Assembly (NCBI RefSeq): GCF_004912165.1
Contig: NZ_STGV01000001.1
Span: forward strand, 620,001-684,000
From: Peteryoungia ipomoeae
GTDB lineage: Bacteria > Pseudomonadota > Alphaproteobacteria > Rhizobiales > Rhizobiaceae
Direction: 5' to 3'
Length of the DNA stretch: 64,000 nt
The position numbers were made by a program, and so were the translations under genes. Of this stretch, positions 37,502 through 46,607 are shown piece after piece. Numbering within the stretch: the stretch's first letter is position 1; each line of letters opens with the position of its first letter. A model generated the notes under the pieces. That model made no database searches and was not told where the DNA came from. It was given only the letters and a program-made list of their open reading frames with translations.

Positions 37502-39175
37502 TCATGCGGCTTCGACAGAGGCACTGCCGTAAAGCGCGTCCTTGAATGGCTTTGGGCCGACCCGACGATAGGCTTCGAGGAAGGTTTCCTTCGGATCGCG
37601 GCGCAGGCCAAGATAGGTATCGACGATCGTCTCGACGGCGTCCGTTACCTTTTCCGGCTCGAAGCCGCGTCCGATGATTTCGCCAATCGACGAATTCTCG
37701 TCACCGGAGCCACCCAGCGTGATCTGATAGAGTTCGGCCCCCTTCTTCTCGACACCGAGCAGGCCGATATGGCCGACATGGTGGTGGCCGCAGGCATTGA
37801 TGCAGCCGGAGATCTTGATTTTCAGTTCGCCGATTTCCTGCTGGCGCTCCAGCGAGCCGAAGCGGGTCGAGATTTCCTGTGCGACCGGAATGGACCGTGC
37901 ATTGGCCAGCGCGCAGTAGTCGAGCCCGGGACAGGCGATCATGTCGGTGATGAGGTTCGAATTGGCTGTCGCGAGGCCGGCCTTTTCGAGCGCCTGGTAG
38001 AGCGGATAGAGATCGCCCTTCGCAACATGCGGCAGGATGAGATTCTGCTCGTGGCTGACGCGGATCTCGTCGAAGGCATAGCGCTCGGCCAAGTCGGCGA
38101 CGAGATCCATCTGCGCATCGGACGCGTCGCCCGGTGTGCCACCGATCGGCTTCAGCGAGATCGTCACCATGCCGTAATCGGGATGACGATGTGGCTGGAC
38201 GTTCTGATTGACCCAGGCGGCAAAGGCCGGATCCGCCTTCTGGGCGCGCGCAAGCGCCTCCCAGCCCTCTGGACGGGCCGTGAGCGCGGGCGGGGCGAAA
38301 TAGGTCTCGATGGCACGGATATCGCCTTCCGGCAGCTTCAATTCGCCATCGCGGATCTCGGCAAATTCGGCTTCCACCTGACGGGTCAGTTCCTCGACAC
38401 CAGTTTCGTGGACCAGGATCTTGATGCGCGCCTTGTACTTGTTGTCGCGGCGACCATGCAGATTGTACACGCGCACGATCGCTGTGATGTAGGTCAGAAG
38501 ATCGGCTTCCGGCAGGAAGTCGTTGATCTTCTTGGCAATGAGCGGCGTGCGGCCCTGGCCACCGCCGACATAGACGGCAAAGCCGAGTTCGCCCGCCTCG
38601 TTCTTCTTCAGATGCAGGCCGATGTCATGCACCTGGATCGCGGCGCGGTCCTTTTCGGCGCCGGTGACGGCGATCTTGAACTTGCGCGGCAGGAATGAGA
38701 ATTCCGGATGCAGCGAAGACCACTGGCGGAGGATTTCGGCATAGGGCCGCGGGTCGGCGACTTCGTCGGCGGCAGCGCCGGCGAAATGGTCGGCCGTCAC
38801 ATTGCGAATGCAATTGCCAGAGGTCTGGATCGCATGCATCTCGACGCTTGCGAGATCGGTCAGGATATCAGGCGTGTCGGAGAGCTTCGGCCAGTTGTAC
38901 TGGATGTTCTGACGGGTGGTGAAGTGACCATAGCCGCGGTCATACTTGCGGGCGATATGGGCCAGCATGCGCATCTGCTTCGAATTCAGCGTGCCATAGG
39001 GAATGGCAACGCGCAGCATATAGGCGTGAAGCTGAAGATAGACGCCGTTCATCAGGCGCAGCGGCTTGAACGCGTCTTCGGCAAGTTCACCCGACAGGCG
39101 GCGAGCAACCTGATCTCGGAACTGCTCTACGCGCGCCGATACGAAGGCGTGGTCGAATTCGTCATAACGATACAT
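37502..39175 (-). CDS. cysI: Sulfite reductase, hemoprotein (nitrite/sulfite reductase family)
   Basis: Reduces sulfite to sulfide with six electrons at a coupled siroheme and 4Fe-4S centre. The 557-residue protein has two ferredoxin-like half domains. The cluster/siroheme cysteines are in CPGLDYC (C-x5-C) and CINACG (C-x3-C), and a siroheme-binding GYGHFTTRQNIQYNW segment is near 75. Proteins of this family can also reduce nitrite. The neighbours cysG, DUF2849 and DUF934, and the absence of nitrate-uptake genes nearby, favour sulfite. Confidence 0.93.
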   Translation of the reverse strand: MYRYDEFDHAFVSARVEQFRDQVARRLSGELAEDAFKPLRLMNGVYLQLHAYMLRVAIPYGTLNSKQMRMLAHIARKYDRGYGHFTTRQNIQYNWPKLSDTPDILTDLASVEMHAIQTSGNCIRNVTADHFAGAAADEVADPRPYAEILRQWSSLHPEFSFLPRKFKIAVTGAEKDRAAIQVHDIGLHLKKNEAGELGFAVYVGGGQGRTPLIAKKINDFLPEADLLTYITAIVRVYNLHGRRDNKYKARIKILVHETGVEELTRQVEAEFAEIRDGELKLPEGDIRAIETYFAPPALTARPEGWEALARAQKADPAFAAWVNQNVQPHRHPDYGMVTISLKPIGGTPGDASDAQMDLVADLAERYAFDEIRVSHEQNLILPHVAKGDLYPLYQALEKAGLATANSNLITDMIACPGLDYCALANARSIPVAQEISTRFGSLERQQEIGELKIKISGCINACGHHHVGHIGLLGVEKKGAELYQITLGGSGDENSSIGEIIGRGFEPEKVTDAVETIVDTYLGLRRDPKETFLEAYRRVGPKPFKDALYGSASVEAA

Positions 39176-39190
39176 GTCTTACCTCAGGCC

Positions 39191-39505
39191 TTACGCCGCG
39201 ATGAATGCCGGGTCGGCATAGCCGTGCCCTTCTGCATATGCAATGGTCGGGCCTTCCGCCCGGATACGTTCGCGCAGGCGCAGCGGGCGCAACTTGCCAT
39301 CCTTTTCCTCGATCTCAATGACGTTCACATCGACGACGAGATTGCTGGCGAAGGCCTGTTTGCCGGCGGCTTCGAGCGCCTCGACAGCTTCTGCGTGGCG
39401 GGCGACGAAGGCGTCCTGCAGACGCTCGGTCCACTGGCCGCTGGCGTCCAGCCATACGGCGATGCCGTCGGTCAGTCGGTTTGCTGTCAGAACCTTGTCT
39501 ACCAT
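39191..39505 (-). CDS. DUF2849 domain-containing protein
   Basis: A 104-residue soluble protein starting MVDKVLTANRLTDGIAVWLD, matching DUF2849, a small family seen almost only between cysG and cysI in alphaproteobacteria. Function is unknown; a helper role in siroheme enzyme assembly is an inference from position. Separated by one base from the cysG stop and 15 bases from cysI. Confidence 0.88.
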   Translation of the reverse strand: MVDKVLTANRLTDGIAVWLDASGQWTERLQDAFVARHAEAVEALEAAGKQAFASNLVVDVNVIEIEEKDGKLRPLRLRERIRAEGPTIAYAEGHGYADPAFIAA

Positions 39506-39506
39506 G

Positions 39507-40949
39507 TCAAATCCTCTGCGTTTCCAGTTCAGCCGTCACGCGCGCACCCAAAGGCTCGGAGCGGCTGAAATCGGCGCCGGCGACAGCGTCGCCGATGATG
39601 ACCATGACCGGACCTGTCAGCTCCGTGCGAACCTCCAGGCCTGGCAATTCCTTGAGCGTCCCGTGCAGCAGGCGGCTGTCGCGGCGCCCGGCATTTTCGA
39701 CGACCGCAACAGTCGTGTCTTCGGCGAGGCCGCCTGCCATCAGGCGTTCGGCGACGGAGGCTGCGACCGTGCGGCCCATATAGACGGCGACGGTGGCACC
39801 CGACAAAGCAAGCGTGGCCCAATCGGGCAGCACATTGCCCTGCAAGTCATGGCCGGTCGTGAAGACGAGCGACGAGGACACGCCGCGGAGCGTCAGCGGC
39901 AGCTCAAAATCAGCGGCCGCGGCGAGCGCTGAGGTGACGCCGGGAACGATCTCATAAGCGATGCCGGCGTCGCGGAGCGCCGCCATTTCCTCGCCTGCCC
40001 GACCGAAAATCAGGGGATCGCCAGACTTCAAGCGCACGACACGCTTGCCGGCCTGGCCGAGTTCGACGAGCAATGCGTTGATCTCGCTCTGGGATTTGGA
40101 GTGGCAGCCCTTGCGTTTGCTGACAGGGATGCGCTCGGCGTCACGGCGGCCCATGTCGACCACTTCGCGCGGCACCAAAGCATCATAGACGATGGCGTCG
40201 CACTCCATCATCAAGCGATGGGCGCGCAGCGTCAAAAGATCTTCGGCACCCGGGCCTGCACCGACGAGAAACACCCGGCCTTCCAGACGGTCGGCGGCAA
40301 CGCCTTTCAGCAGGCGGGTGGCTTCCCGGCGCGCGAGACTGATCTCGTCGGATTCGACGTGGTCGGCGACCGTTCCCTTGAAGAAGTCGCGCCAGAAGAG
40401 GCGGCGCGGGGCGCCACGCGGCACCAGACGATCAACGGCGCGGCGATAGGAGTTGGCCAGGCGACCGAGCTTGCCAAGCGAACGGGGCAGCAGTCGGTCA
40501 ATGTCGGCGCGGATCATCTGGGCGAGAACCGGGCCGACCCCTTCGGTGCCGATGGCGACAGCGATCGGGGCGCGGTTGACGAGCGCAGGTGTGTAAAAGT
40601 CGCAATAGTCTGGCTGATCCACGGCGTTGGCTGGGATGCGGGCCGCGCGGGCTGCCGCGACGATCTTACGGTCGAGAGCGCCCTCACCCGTCGCCGCAAA
40701 GACCAGGCGCGCACCTTCCACCTGCGCGGGGTCAAAAGCCTCGGCGATCTGAAAGATCGCGTTCGCGGCAAGGTAGGCCGCGTAGTCCGCTTCCGGGGCA
40801 TCGGCATAAGCGACAATGCGGGCCTCGGTGTTCTTCAGCAGACGCACCTTCGCATAGGCCTCATCACCGTTCCCAAAAACGGCGGCGACCTCACCTTCGA
40901 CCTTGAAGAAGGCCGGAAAGACCGAAAGCTGTTTGTCCTGCTGCGTCAT
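39507..40949 (-). CDS. cysG: Siroheme synthase (multifunctional)
   Basis: Makes siroheme from uroporphyrinogen III. The 480 residues combine an N-terminal precorrin-2 dehydrogenase/ferrochelatase domain (about 1-210, NAD-site region VFGNGDEAYAKVRLL) with a C-terminal uroporphyrinogen III C-methyltransferase (about 220-465; VGAGPGAEDLLTLRAHRLM, VRLKSGDPLIFGRAGEE). The dinucleotide motif is GNGDEA rather than the usual GGGxxA. It leads the cysG-DUF2849-cysI-DUF934 operon and supplies its cofactor. Confidence 0.95.
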   Translation of the reverse strand: MTQQDKQLSVFPAFFKVEGEVAAVFGNGDEAYAKVRLLKNTEARIVAYADAPEADYAAYLAANAIFQIAEAFDPAQVEGARLVFAATGEGALDRKIVAAARAARIPANAVDQPDYCDFYTPALVNRAPIAVAIGTEGVGPVLAQMIRADIDRLLPRSLGKLGRLANSYRRAVDRLVPRGAPRRLFWRDFFKGTVADHVESDEISLARREATRLLKGVAADRLEGRVFLVGAGPGAEDLLTLRAHRLMMECDAIVYDALVPREVVDMGRRDAERIPVSKRKGCHSKSQSEINALLVELGQAGKRVVRLKSGDPLIFGRAGEEMAALRDAGIAYEIVPGVTSALAAAADFELPLTLRGVSSSLVFTTGHDLQGNVLPDWATLALSGATVAVYMGRTVAASVAERLMAGGLAEDTTVAVVENAGRRDSRLLHGTLKELPGLEVRTELTGPVMVIIGDAVAGADFSRSEPLGARVTAELETQRI

Positions 40950-41213
40950 GAATCATCCGATGGCATTCGGTCGCACTATCGCCGTTACATCAGCCAATTT
41001 GAAGAAAGATGAATCCCCTCTCTCTCCAGGTCCGGTATTTCTTTCCTAGCCGATGCACAGTTGCGAGCAAAAGTGACCGTGTCGCGGGAACGCGGTGTTG
41101 AACCTGGCTGAACAGACCGACGGCACCGGAAAACTTGGTGACTGCAGATCATTTTTCTTCCAGTGACGGCGCTCTAGCGGATAGGATCGCTTTGCGCACG
41201 AATGGAGGTGCAA

Positions 41214-41801
41214 GTGACGTCTTTCCAACTGACCCGTCGACTGCTCGACGTGATCGAACACGATATCCTTCCCCTCACCGAACGTGGCGTGTCGCTTGGC
41301 AACAAGGTGTTCGGTGCTGCAATCCTGCGCAAGTCCGATCTTTCGCTCGTGCTCGCGGAAACAAACAACGAGCTCGAAAATCCGCTCTGGCACGGCGAAG
41401 TGCATACGTTGAAACGTTTCTACGAACTGGGCGAGCGACCGAACACCAAGGACCTGATCTTGCTCTCGACGCATGAACCCTGCACCATGTGCATGTCGGC
41501 GATCACCTGGGCGGGTTTCGACAATTTCTACTATTTCTTTAGCCATGAAGACAGCCGCGACGAGTTTGCGATTCCGCACGATTTGAAGATCCTGAAGGAA
41601 GTCTTCGGCCTCGAACCGGGCGGCTATCGGCGACAGAATGCCTTCTGGCTCAGCCATGCGATGATCGAGATGGTGGCGTCGGCTGATGACGGCGAGCGGC
41701 CTGCCCTTTTCGAGCAGGTCAGCCGCATTAGGGCCGCCTATGACCGGCTTTCGGGAGCTTACCAGTCGACAAAGCAGGACAATGACATACCGCTTAACTG
41801 A
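41214..41801 (+). CDS. Cytidine/nucleoside deaminase-fold protein
   Basis: About 195 residues with the zinc deaminase motifs: WHGEVHT, where the usual HAE is HGE, and HEPCTMCMSAI (PCxxC). A purine or nucleoside deaminase activity is likely, but the substrate is unknown. The start was chosen as GTG 41214 because GGAGGTG sits four bases before it. The ATG at 41202 lies inside that ribosome binding site and would add four residues. Divergent from cysG across a 264-base gap in which nothing else is recognised. Confidence 0.8.
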   Translation: MTSFQLTRRLLDVIEHDILPLTERGVSLGNKVFGAAILRKSDLSLVLAETNNELENPLWHGEVHTLKRFYELGERPNTKDLILLSTHEPCTMCMSAITWAGFDNFYYFFSHEDSRDEFAIPHDLKILKEVFGLEPGGYRRQNAFWLSHAMIEMVASADDGERPALFEQVSRIRAAYDRLSGAYQSTKQDNDIPLN

Positions 41802-41846
41802 CTTTGCCTGATGCCGCTCGGCCTTGTCACACAGGATTGCCCCCGA

Positions 41847-42233
41847 ATGTCGATGATCGACCACATCTCGCTCGCTACCGCCGACCTCGGCAAGGCCCGC
41901 CGTTTCTACACCGCAGCGTTCGCGCCACTCGGCGCAGTCGAGGTGGCTGTGACAGATGTATCGGCCGGCTGGGCGATTGATGGATCCGATGACTTCTACG
42001 TCAACCTTGTTGCTCCGGAGACGATCTCAAATAATCCAAAGACCCACTATGCGTTCTCTGCCCCGTCACGCGCGGCGGTCGACGCCTTTCACGCGGCAGC
42101 GCTGGAGAATGGCGGCACGGATGATGGTCCGCCGGGGCTCCGACCGCAATATCATCAGAACTACTATGCGGCCTTCGTTATCGATCCCGATGGTCGTCGT
42201 ATCGAAGCCGTCTGTCATCGCGCACCAGACTAA
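41847..42233 (+). CDS. VOC (glyoxalase/bleomycin-resistance) family protein
   Basis: A 128-residue metalloenzyme-fold protein, MSMIDHISLATADLGKARRFYTAAFAPLG at the start and DPDGRRIEAVCH at the end, both classical VOC features. The central GLRPQYHQNYYAAFVIDPDG segment carries the metal-site positions. Substrate unknown. The ATG at 41847 is favoured; the frame upstream shows no homology. Followed 14 bases later by mazG. Confidence 0.85.
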   Translation: MSMIDHISLATADLGKARRFYTAAFAPLGAVEVAVTDVSAGWAIDGSDDFYVNLVAPETISNNPKTHYAFSAPSRAAVDAFHAAALENGGTDDGPPGLRPQYHQNYYAAFVIDPDGRRIEAVCHRAPD

Positions 42234-42247
42234 CCAAAGGCATCCGC

Positions 42248-43081
42248 ATGCAATCCTCCAAAGACATCAACCGCCTCATCGAGATCATGGCGGCCCTGCG
42301 TCACGCTGAAACAGGCTGCCCTTGGGATATTGTCCAGACCTTCGAAACCATCAAACCCTACACGATCGAAGAGGCCTACGAAGTCGCCGATGCCATCGAG
42401 CGGCGGGATCCGGACGATCTTTGCGAGGAGCTCGGCGATCTCTTGTTGCAAGTGGCCTTTCACGCCCGCATTGCCGAGGAAGAGGGGCTGTTTTCGTTTG
42501 GTGACGTCGTTGAGGCAATCACGCGCAAAATGATCCGGCGGCACCCGCATGTGTTTGCCCGGTCTGACGCCGACACGCCGGAGGCGGTGAAGGCACAGTG
42601 GGATGCGATCAAGCAGCAGGAAAAGGCTGACCGCAAGGCACGACGGGCAGCACGCGGCGCCGCAGCTGATCCCGATACAGGTTACCTCGGGTCTGTGCAG
42701 CGCTCATTCCCAGCCCTGACCGAGGCTTTGAAGCTGCAGGAGCGAGCTGCCAAGGTCGGTTTCGACTGGTCGGAGGCCGCACCTATCCTCGACAAGATCG
42801 AGGAAGAGATCGGCGAATTGCGGGAAGCGTTGGCAGAAAACCGGCCTGAAAAAGTGAAGGATGAGCTGGGAGATCTGTTCTTCGCGCTCGTCAATATCGG
42901 ACGGCACGTGGGGGCCGAGCCGGAACAGGCTTTGAGGGGAACAAATACAAAATTTCGGCGTCGCTTCAGCTACATAGAGAAGACGCTTTATGCTTCAGGT
43001 GAGGATATCTCGGCAGCGAGCCTCGATCGGATGGAAGAACTCTGGCAGGCTGCCAAAGCCCTTGAGCGGCAGATCGGCTGA
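42248..43081 (+). CDS. mazG: Nucleoside triphosphate pyrophosphohydrolase
   Basis: Hydrolyses NTPs to NMP and pyrophosphate, a house-cleaning activity. The 277 residues contain two MazG domains. The first has GCPWDIVQTFETIKPYTIEEAYEV and ELGDLLLQVAFHA; the second has KIEEEIGELREAL and DELGDLFFALVNIGRH, giving the EExxE/ExxD metal sites. In many rhizobia mazG is close to hflX-hfq; here an extra block lies between them. Confidence 0.95.
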   Translation: MQSSKDINRLIEIMAALRHAETGCPWDIVQTFETIKPYTIEEAYEVADAIERRDPDDLCEELGDLLLQVAFHARIAEEEGLFSFGDVVEAITRKMIRRHPHVFARSDADTPEAVKAQWDAIKQQEKADRKARRAARGAAADPDTGYLGSVQRSFPALTEALKLQERAAKVGFDWSEAAPILDKIEEEIGELREALAENRPEKVKDELGDLFFALVNIGRHVGAEPEQALRGTNTKFRRRFSYIEKTLYASGEDISAASLDRMEELWQAAKALERQIG

Positions 43082-43087
43082 TCGATC

Positions 43088-44304
43088 ATGCAGCTTCAAC
43101 GGTTTGAGGTCGCCATTGCCGGTGCTGGTGTCGGCGGACTTGCTTTGGGCACGATGCTTGCCCGTCATGGCGCTTGCGTCACGGTCTATGACCAGATGGA
43201 TGCACCCCGCCCTGTCGGTTCCGGCTTCGTGCTTCAGCCGACTGGCGCGCAGGTGCTGGAGGCCATGGGCCTGCTAACGCCTGTCGCCGCGCGCGGACGG
43301 CGCATCGATCGGATGATTGGACGTTTGAAAACCGACGGCGCGCCGGTGCTCGACGTGCGCTACCGCCGAGGCGAATTCGGCATCGCCGTGCAGCGGGCGG
43401 CACTGTTTTCCACCCTGTTCGAGGCGGCGAAGTCCGCTGGCGCGCGATTTGAAGCAGCAGCAAAAGTTGCCGATGTCGATACCGGTCTTGAGCCCCGCCT
43501 CGTTTTCAACAATGGGACGAAATCGGCATCCGCCACACTTCTCGTTGATTGCATGGGCTCCAGCTCTCCACTCGGCAATCGTGCTGACAGCGAGCTGCAA
43601 TACGGCGCGCTCTGGGCTACGTTCCCTTCCCAACCGATGGGCCGTTTCAGGAAAATCTGCTTGAACAGCGATATGCGCGGGCTGCCTATATGGCGGGTGT
43701 CCTGCCGGTCGGTACCGCCACGGAAGACGCCCCAGCCATGGCGACGTTCTTTTGGAGCCTGCGGGGAGCCGATTACGCCGGTTGGGTTAAGGACGGTCGC
43801 AAGGCGTGGCTGCCGCAGGTCGAGCGGCTCTGGCCGGAGGCGGTCCCGCTTGCCGAAATCGCCGAGCCGGTGCATGCGCGTTATCGCCATCTGACCCGAC
43901 CACCCGTCATCGGCCGGCATGCGGTCCGCATCGGTGATGCCTGGCATGCGACGAGCCCGCAACTCGGCCAAGGGGCAAACATGGCGCTGCTTGACGCGGC
44001 GTCGCTGACCTCCGCTCTCGTCCATGCCCCGGATCTTGATGCGGCCATCCGGGTTCATCTGCGCCAGCGCCGACTGCATGTTTCAAGCTACCAGTTTCTC
44101 AGCCGGGTGCTGACGCCGTTCTACCAGTCGGATAGCCGGTTGCTGCCTGTCCTGCGCGACCATGTTATCGCGCCGATCACCACGCTTCCCGGCATCCGGG
44201 CAATCGTATCCGCGCTTGTCACGGGTGACCTGCTCGATCCTGTCGCGCGTCTGCGGCTTCAAGAAGCTTTGGCGACCGCGACCGATTTGGTTTCTCGGCC
44301 TTGA
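43088..44304 (+). pseudogene. FAD-dependent monooxygenase, frameshifted
   Basis: UbiH/PheA-like flavin monooxygenase remnant of about 405 residues. The first part, from the ATG at 43088, holds the FAD motif AGAGVGGLALG and reads to about 43635. The second part is in a different frame (43636-44304) and carries the RIGDAWHATSPQLGQGANMALLDA (GD-x-AH-like) motif. The break is in TTCCCTTCCCAACC (about 43622-43635), where one missing base would restore DGPFQENLLEQRY. A sequencing error is possible. Its end overlaps the bchJ end by 86 bases on the opposite strand. Confidence 0.8.
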
Positions 44305-44941
44305 TCACCCACTCGCAGAGAGCATTGCCGCGCCCGCAGCAACGGGCATGCGCGATGACGACGTGCGCTGACGTCAGAGCCTCGAACAGTCCTTTGAAGA
44401 CTGCGCCGTGCCACGGGCAACCCGGTGTTGCCAGCGGATTGCCGGCAATCACCAGGGTCGGGACCGGGTGCCGCCAGCCCCGCACCCTCGCCGCGAAACG
44501 GCCGCTGCCGGAAAAAGTCCAGGCGTGGCGGGAGATGGCGGAGACGAGGGCGCGCGAGGCGATTGCCGAAGGCAAGAGCGGCAGGATCTGCCGCGCGGTT
44601 TTCGGGATCCTGTTCTTTAGAATGTACTGCGCTGTCCGGCTCCCGGCTTCAGACAGTACCTTGTCGGCTTCGCCCGCCGGCAAGGCTTGGCGGATGGCGG
44701 CAAAGAGTGCTTGGGCTTCCCGTTCGTCGATCAAGGCTTCCGGTGGCGTTTGGATGTAACGAGACAATCCGGCTGCCTCGTAGATCCGGCTGGCGGCGCC
44801 AAAGCCGTAACGCGACGACAGGACCTCGCCTGCTTGGATGATGGCATTGGGGCCGAGGCGGGCGGGCGAAGGCTCAACCGCATCTGTCCCCTTTGCCTCA
44901 ACGTCGAAGAGCCTGCCAAGGCCGTATTCAGAGGACGGCAT
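44219..44941 (-). CDS. bchJ: Bacteriochlorophyll synthesis V4R protein
   Basis: A 240-residue protein with an N-terminal helical region ([23 protein letters not shown]) and a C-terminal V4R domain with [16 protein letters not shown] and [15 protein letters not shown]. Early work named BchJ a 4-vinyl reductase; later work favours a tetrapyrrole-binding helper role. The ATG at 44941 overlaps the bchE stop by 14 bases, giving the bchE-bchJ order of Rhodobacter photosynthesis clusters. The last about 20 residues, a charged tail, are unlike the rest, and the gene runs 86 bases into the convergent monooxygenase remnant. Confidence 0.88.
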   Translation of the reverse strand: MPSSEYGLGRLFDVEAKGTDAVEPSPARLGPNAIIQAGEVLSSRYGFGAASRIYEAAGLSRYIQTPPEALIDEREAQALFAAIRQALPAGEADKVLSEAGSRTAQYILKNRIPKTARQILPLLPSAIASRALVSAISRHAWTFSGSGRFAARVRGWRHPVPTLVIAGNPLATPGCPWHGAVFKGLFEALTSAHVVIAHARCCGRGNALCEWVIKAEKPNRSRSPKLLEAADARQDRAGHP

Positions 44942-46553
44942 CGTGGCTCTCCGGCCCGCCGCCGCAAGCCATAACCGGTGTGGGGATGCCATCCGCCTCG
45001 CCGGCCTTGCGGGCACGCATTTGGCTTGCGCGGTCGGAGGCCGCCTGCCAGTCGGCCATCTGCGCCGGGGCGATGCGGCGGGTCATGTCAAAGCCGAAAT
45101 CAACCTTGTCCTTCGATTGAGGGCCCCAGTAATTATGCTTGCCGAGATCGTAGAACTTGCGCTCGAAGCCTGCCTTGAGGAAGGCCTTGAGGCAGCCCAG
45201 CAGATAGCGGCGCCGAAAACCCTTTCCGCGCCAGGGGTAATGGAAAAGCGCCTTGATCATGTAGAAGCGACGGTAATTGTTCATCACGCGGTCGAGCAGC
45301 TCGGCGCGGTCCATGGCGTCGGGCTTCATGATCGGGGTAACGAAATTGTACTTCGAGAAGTCGAAAATCTCGACTTTATCGCCCAGTTCCTGGAAGAGCG
45401 GCGAGAAGGGCCACGGCGTATACATGGCCCAGTTGGCGAGATCCGGATTCCAGTCGCGGGCCATGCGATAGGTTTCCTCGAGCGTCTCGGCCGTCTCGTT
45501 TTCAAGGCCGACGATGAACTGCGCTTCGGTGAAGATGTCCGCTTCGCGCAGGAGCCGGATCGCCTTCTTGTTCTGTTCGACCTTGGTTTCCTTGTTGAAC
45601 CGATCGAGTTTCAATTGGGCCGCGGCTTCCGTACCGAGCGAGACATGCACAAGGCCTGCCTTGCGGTATAGCGCCAGATAGTCCTCGTCACGGATGATGT
45701 CGGTGACGCGGGTGTTGATGCCCCATTTGACCTTGTCCGGCAGGCCACGCGCGATCAACTCCTCGCAAAAGGCGATGAACTTCTTGCGGTTGATGGTTGG
45801 CTCCTCGTCCGCAAGGATGAAGAACCCGACCTGGTGATCCTTGACCAGTTTTTCGATCTCGTCGACCACCTTCTTCGGATCGCGAATGCGGTAGTCGCGC
45901 CAGAACTTCCATTGCGAGCAGAAGGAACAGGTGAAGGGACAGCCGCGCGCCATATTGGGAATGGCGACCCGCACACCAAGAGGAAGGTAGATGTATTTCT
46001 CCCATTCGAGAAGCGTCCAATCGGGTTCGACGGCGTCGAAATTCTTGACGGTTGGCGCTGCGGGCGTGGCGACGATCTTACCGTCGTCGGTGGTGTAGGC
46101 GAGCCCCCTGATCCCTGCCCTCGCCTCCTTCCAGCCACCGGTTGCAAAAGCGCGGACAAGCTCGACAATGATCTCCTCGCCCTCACCGCGAACGATAACA
46201 TCGACTTGGGGCGCTTCTGTCAGGACCTGCTGGTACATGAAGGTGGCATGGACACCGCCGAGCACACGCAGGGCTTCTGGGCAGACCTGCTTTGCCAACT
46301 CGAGGCAACGCTCTGCCATGTAAATTGACGGCGTGATCGCGGTACAGCCGATGATGTCAGGCTGCAGGCGGCGTAGTTCCCCGCGCAGACGGTCCTCGGA
46401 CATATCGTTGGTCATGGCATCGAGGAAATGGATGTCGGTGAAGCCCGCGGATCTCAGTGCTCCGCCGAGATAGGCGACCCAGGCGGGCGGCCAGTTGCCG
46501 GCGATCTCGGCGCCGCCGGAGTGATAGTTCGGATGAATGAAGACGATGCGCAT
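44928..46553 (-). CDS. bchE: Mg-protoporphyrin IX monomethyl ester oxidative cyclase, oxygen-independent
   Basis: Forms the isocyclic ring E of (bacterio)chlorophyll without oxygen, using cobalamin and radical SAM chemistry. The 541 residues match BchE throughout: [20 protein letters not shown] at the start, a B12-binding domain (about 1-140), the radical-SAM motif C205-x3-C209-x2-C212 (GCPFTCSFC), and a C-terminal region with [19 protein letters not shown]. No truncation or missing key residue is visible. The start at 46553 follows GGAGG by five bases. Upstream lie an anaerobox and a TGT-N12-ACA inverted repeat. The gene sits between hflX and mazG, without other bch, puf or crt genes in the window. 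Confidence 0.93.
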   Translation of the reverse strand: MRIVFIHPNYHSGGAEIAGNWPPAWVAYLGGALRSAGFTDIHFLDAMTNDMSEDRLRGELRRLQPDIIGCTAITPSIYMAERCLELAKQVCPEALRVLGGVHATFMYQQVLTEAPQVDVIVRGEGEEIIVELVRAFATGGWKEARAGIRGLAYTTDDGKIVATPAAPTVKNFDAVEPDWTLLEWEKYIYLPLGVRVAIPNMARGCPFTCSFCSQWKFWRDYRIRDPKKVVDEIEKLVKDHQVGFFILADEEPTINRKKFIAFCEELIARGLPDKVKWGINTRVTDIIRDEDYLALYRKAGLVHVSLGTEAAAQLKLDRFNKETKVEQNKKAIRLLREADIFTEAQFIVGLENETAETLEETYRMARDWNPDLANWAMYTPWPFSPLFQELGDKVEIFDFSKYNFVTPIMKPDAMDRAELLDRVMNNYRRFYMIKALFHYPWRGKGFRRRYLLGCLKAFLKAGFERKFYDLGKHNYWGPQSKDKVDFGFDMTRRIAPAQMADWQAASDRASQMRARKAGEADGIPTPVMACGGGPESHDAVL

Positions 46554-46561
46554 GACCACCT

Positions 46562-46597
46562 CCCCAAATGTGTAAATAAAAGTTGACACATTTGGGG
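46562..46597. promoter_or_regulatory. Perfect inverted repeat upstream of bchE (TGT-N12-ACA)
   Basis: CCCCAAATGTGT and ACACATTTGGGG are perfect 12-base arms around a 12-base spacer. The inner triplets give TGT-N12-ACA, the operator pattern of CrtJ/PpsR. In the bchE transcript the same bases could form a 12-pair hairpin that takes in two G residues of the ribosome binding site GGAGG (46563-46559). It ends nine bases before the start codon. No U-tract follows on either strand, so it is not a terminator. Confidence 0.75.
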
Positions 46598-46607
46598 TCG
46601 GGACCAC

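Noticed and set aside
46562-46597. Inverted repeat as terminator of hflX
   Set aside because: No T-tract follows on either strand and the site sits directly at the bchE ribosome binding site.
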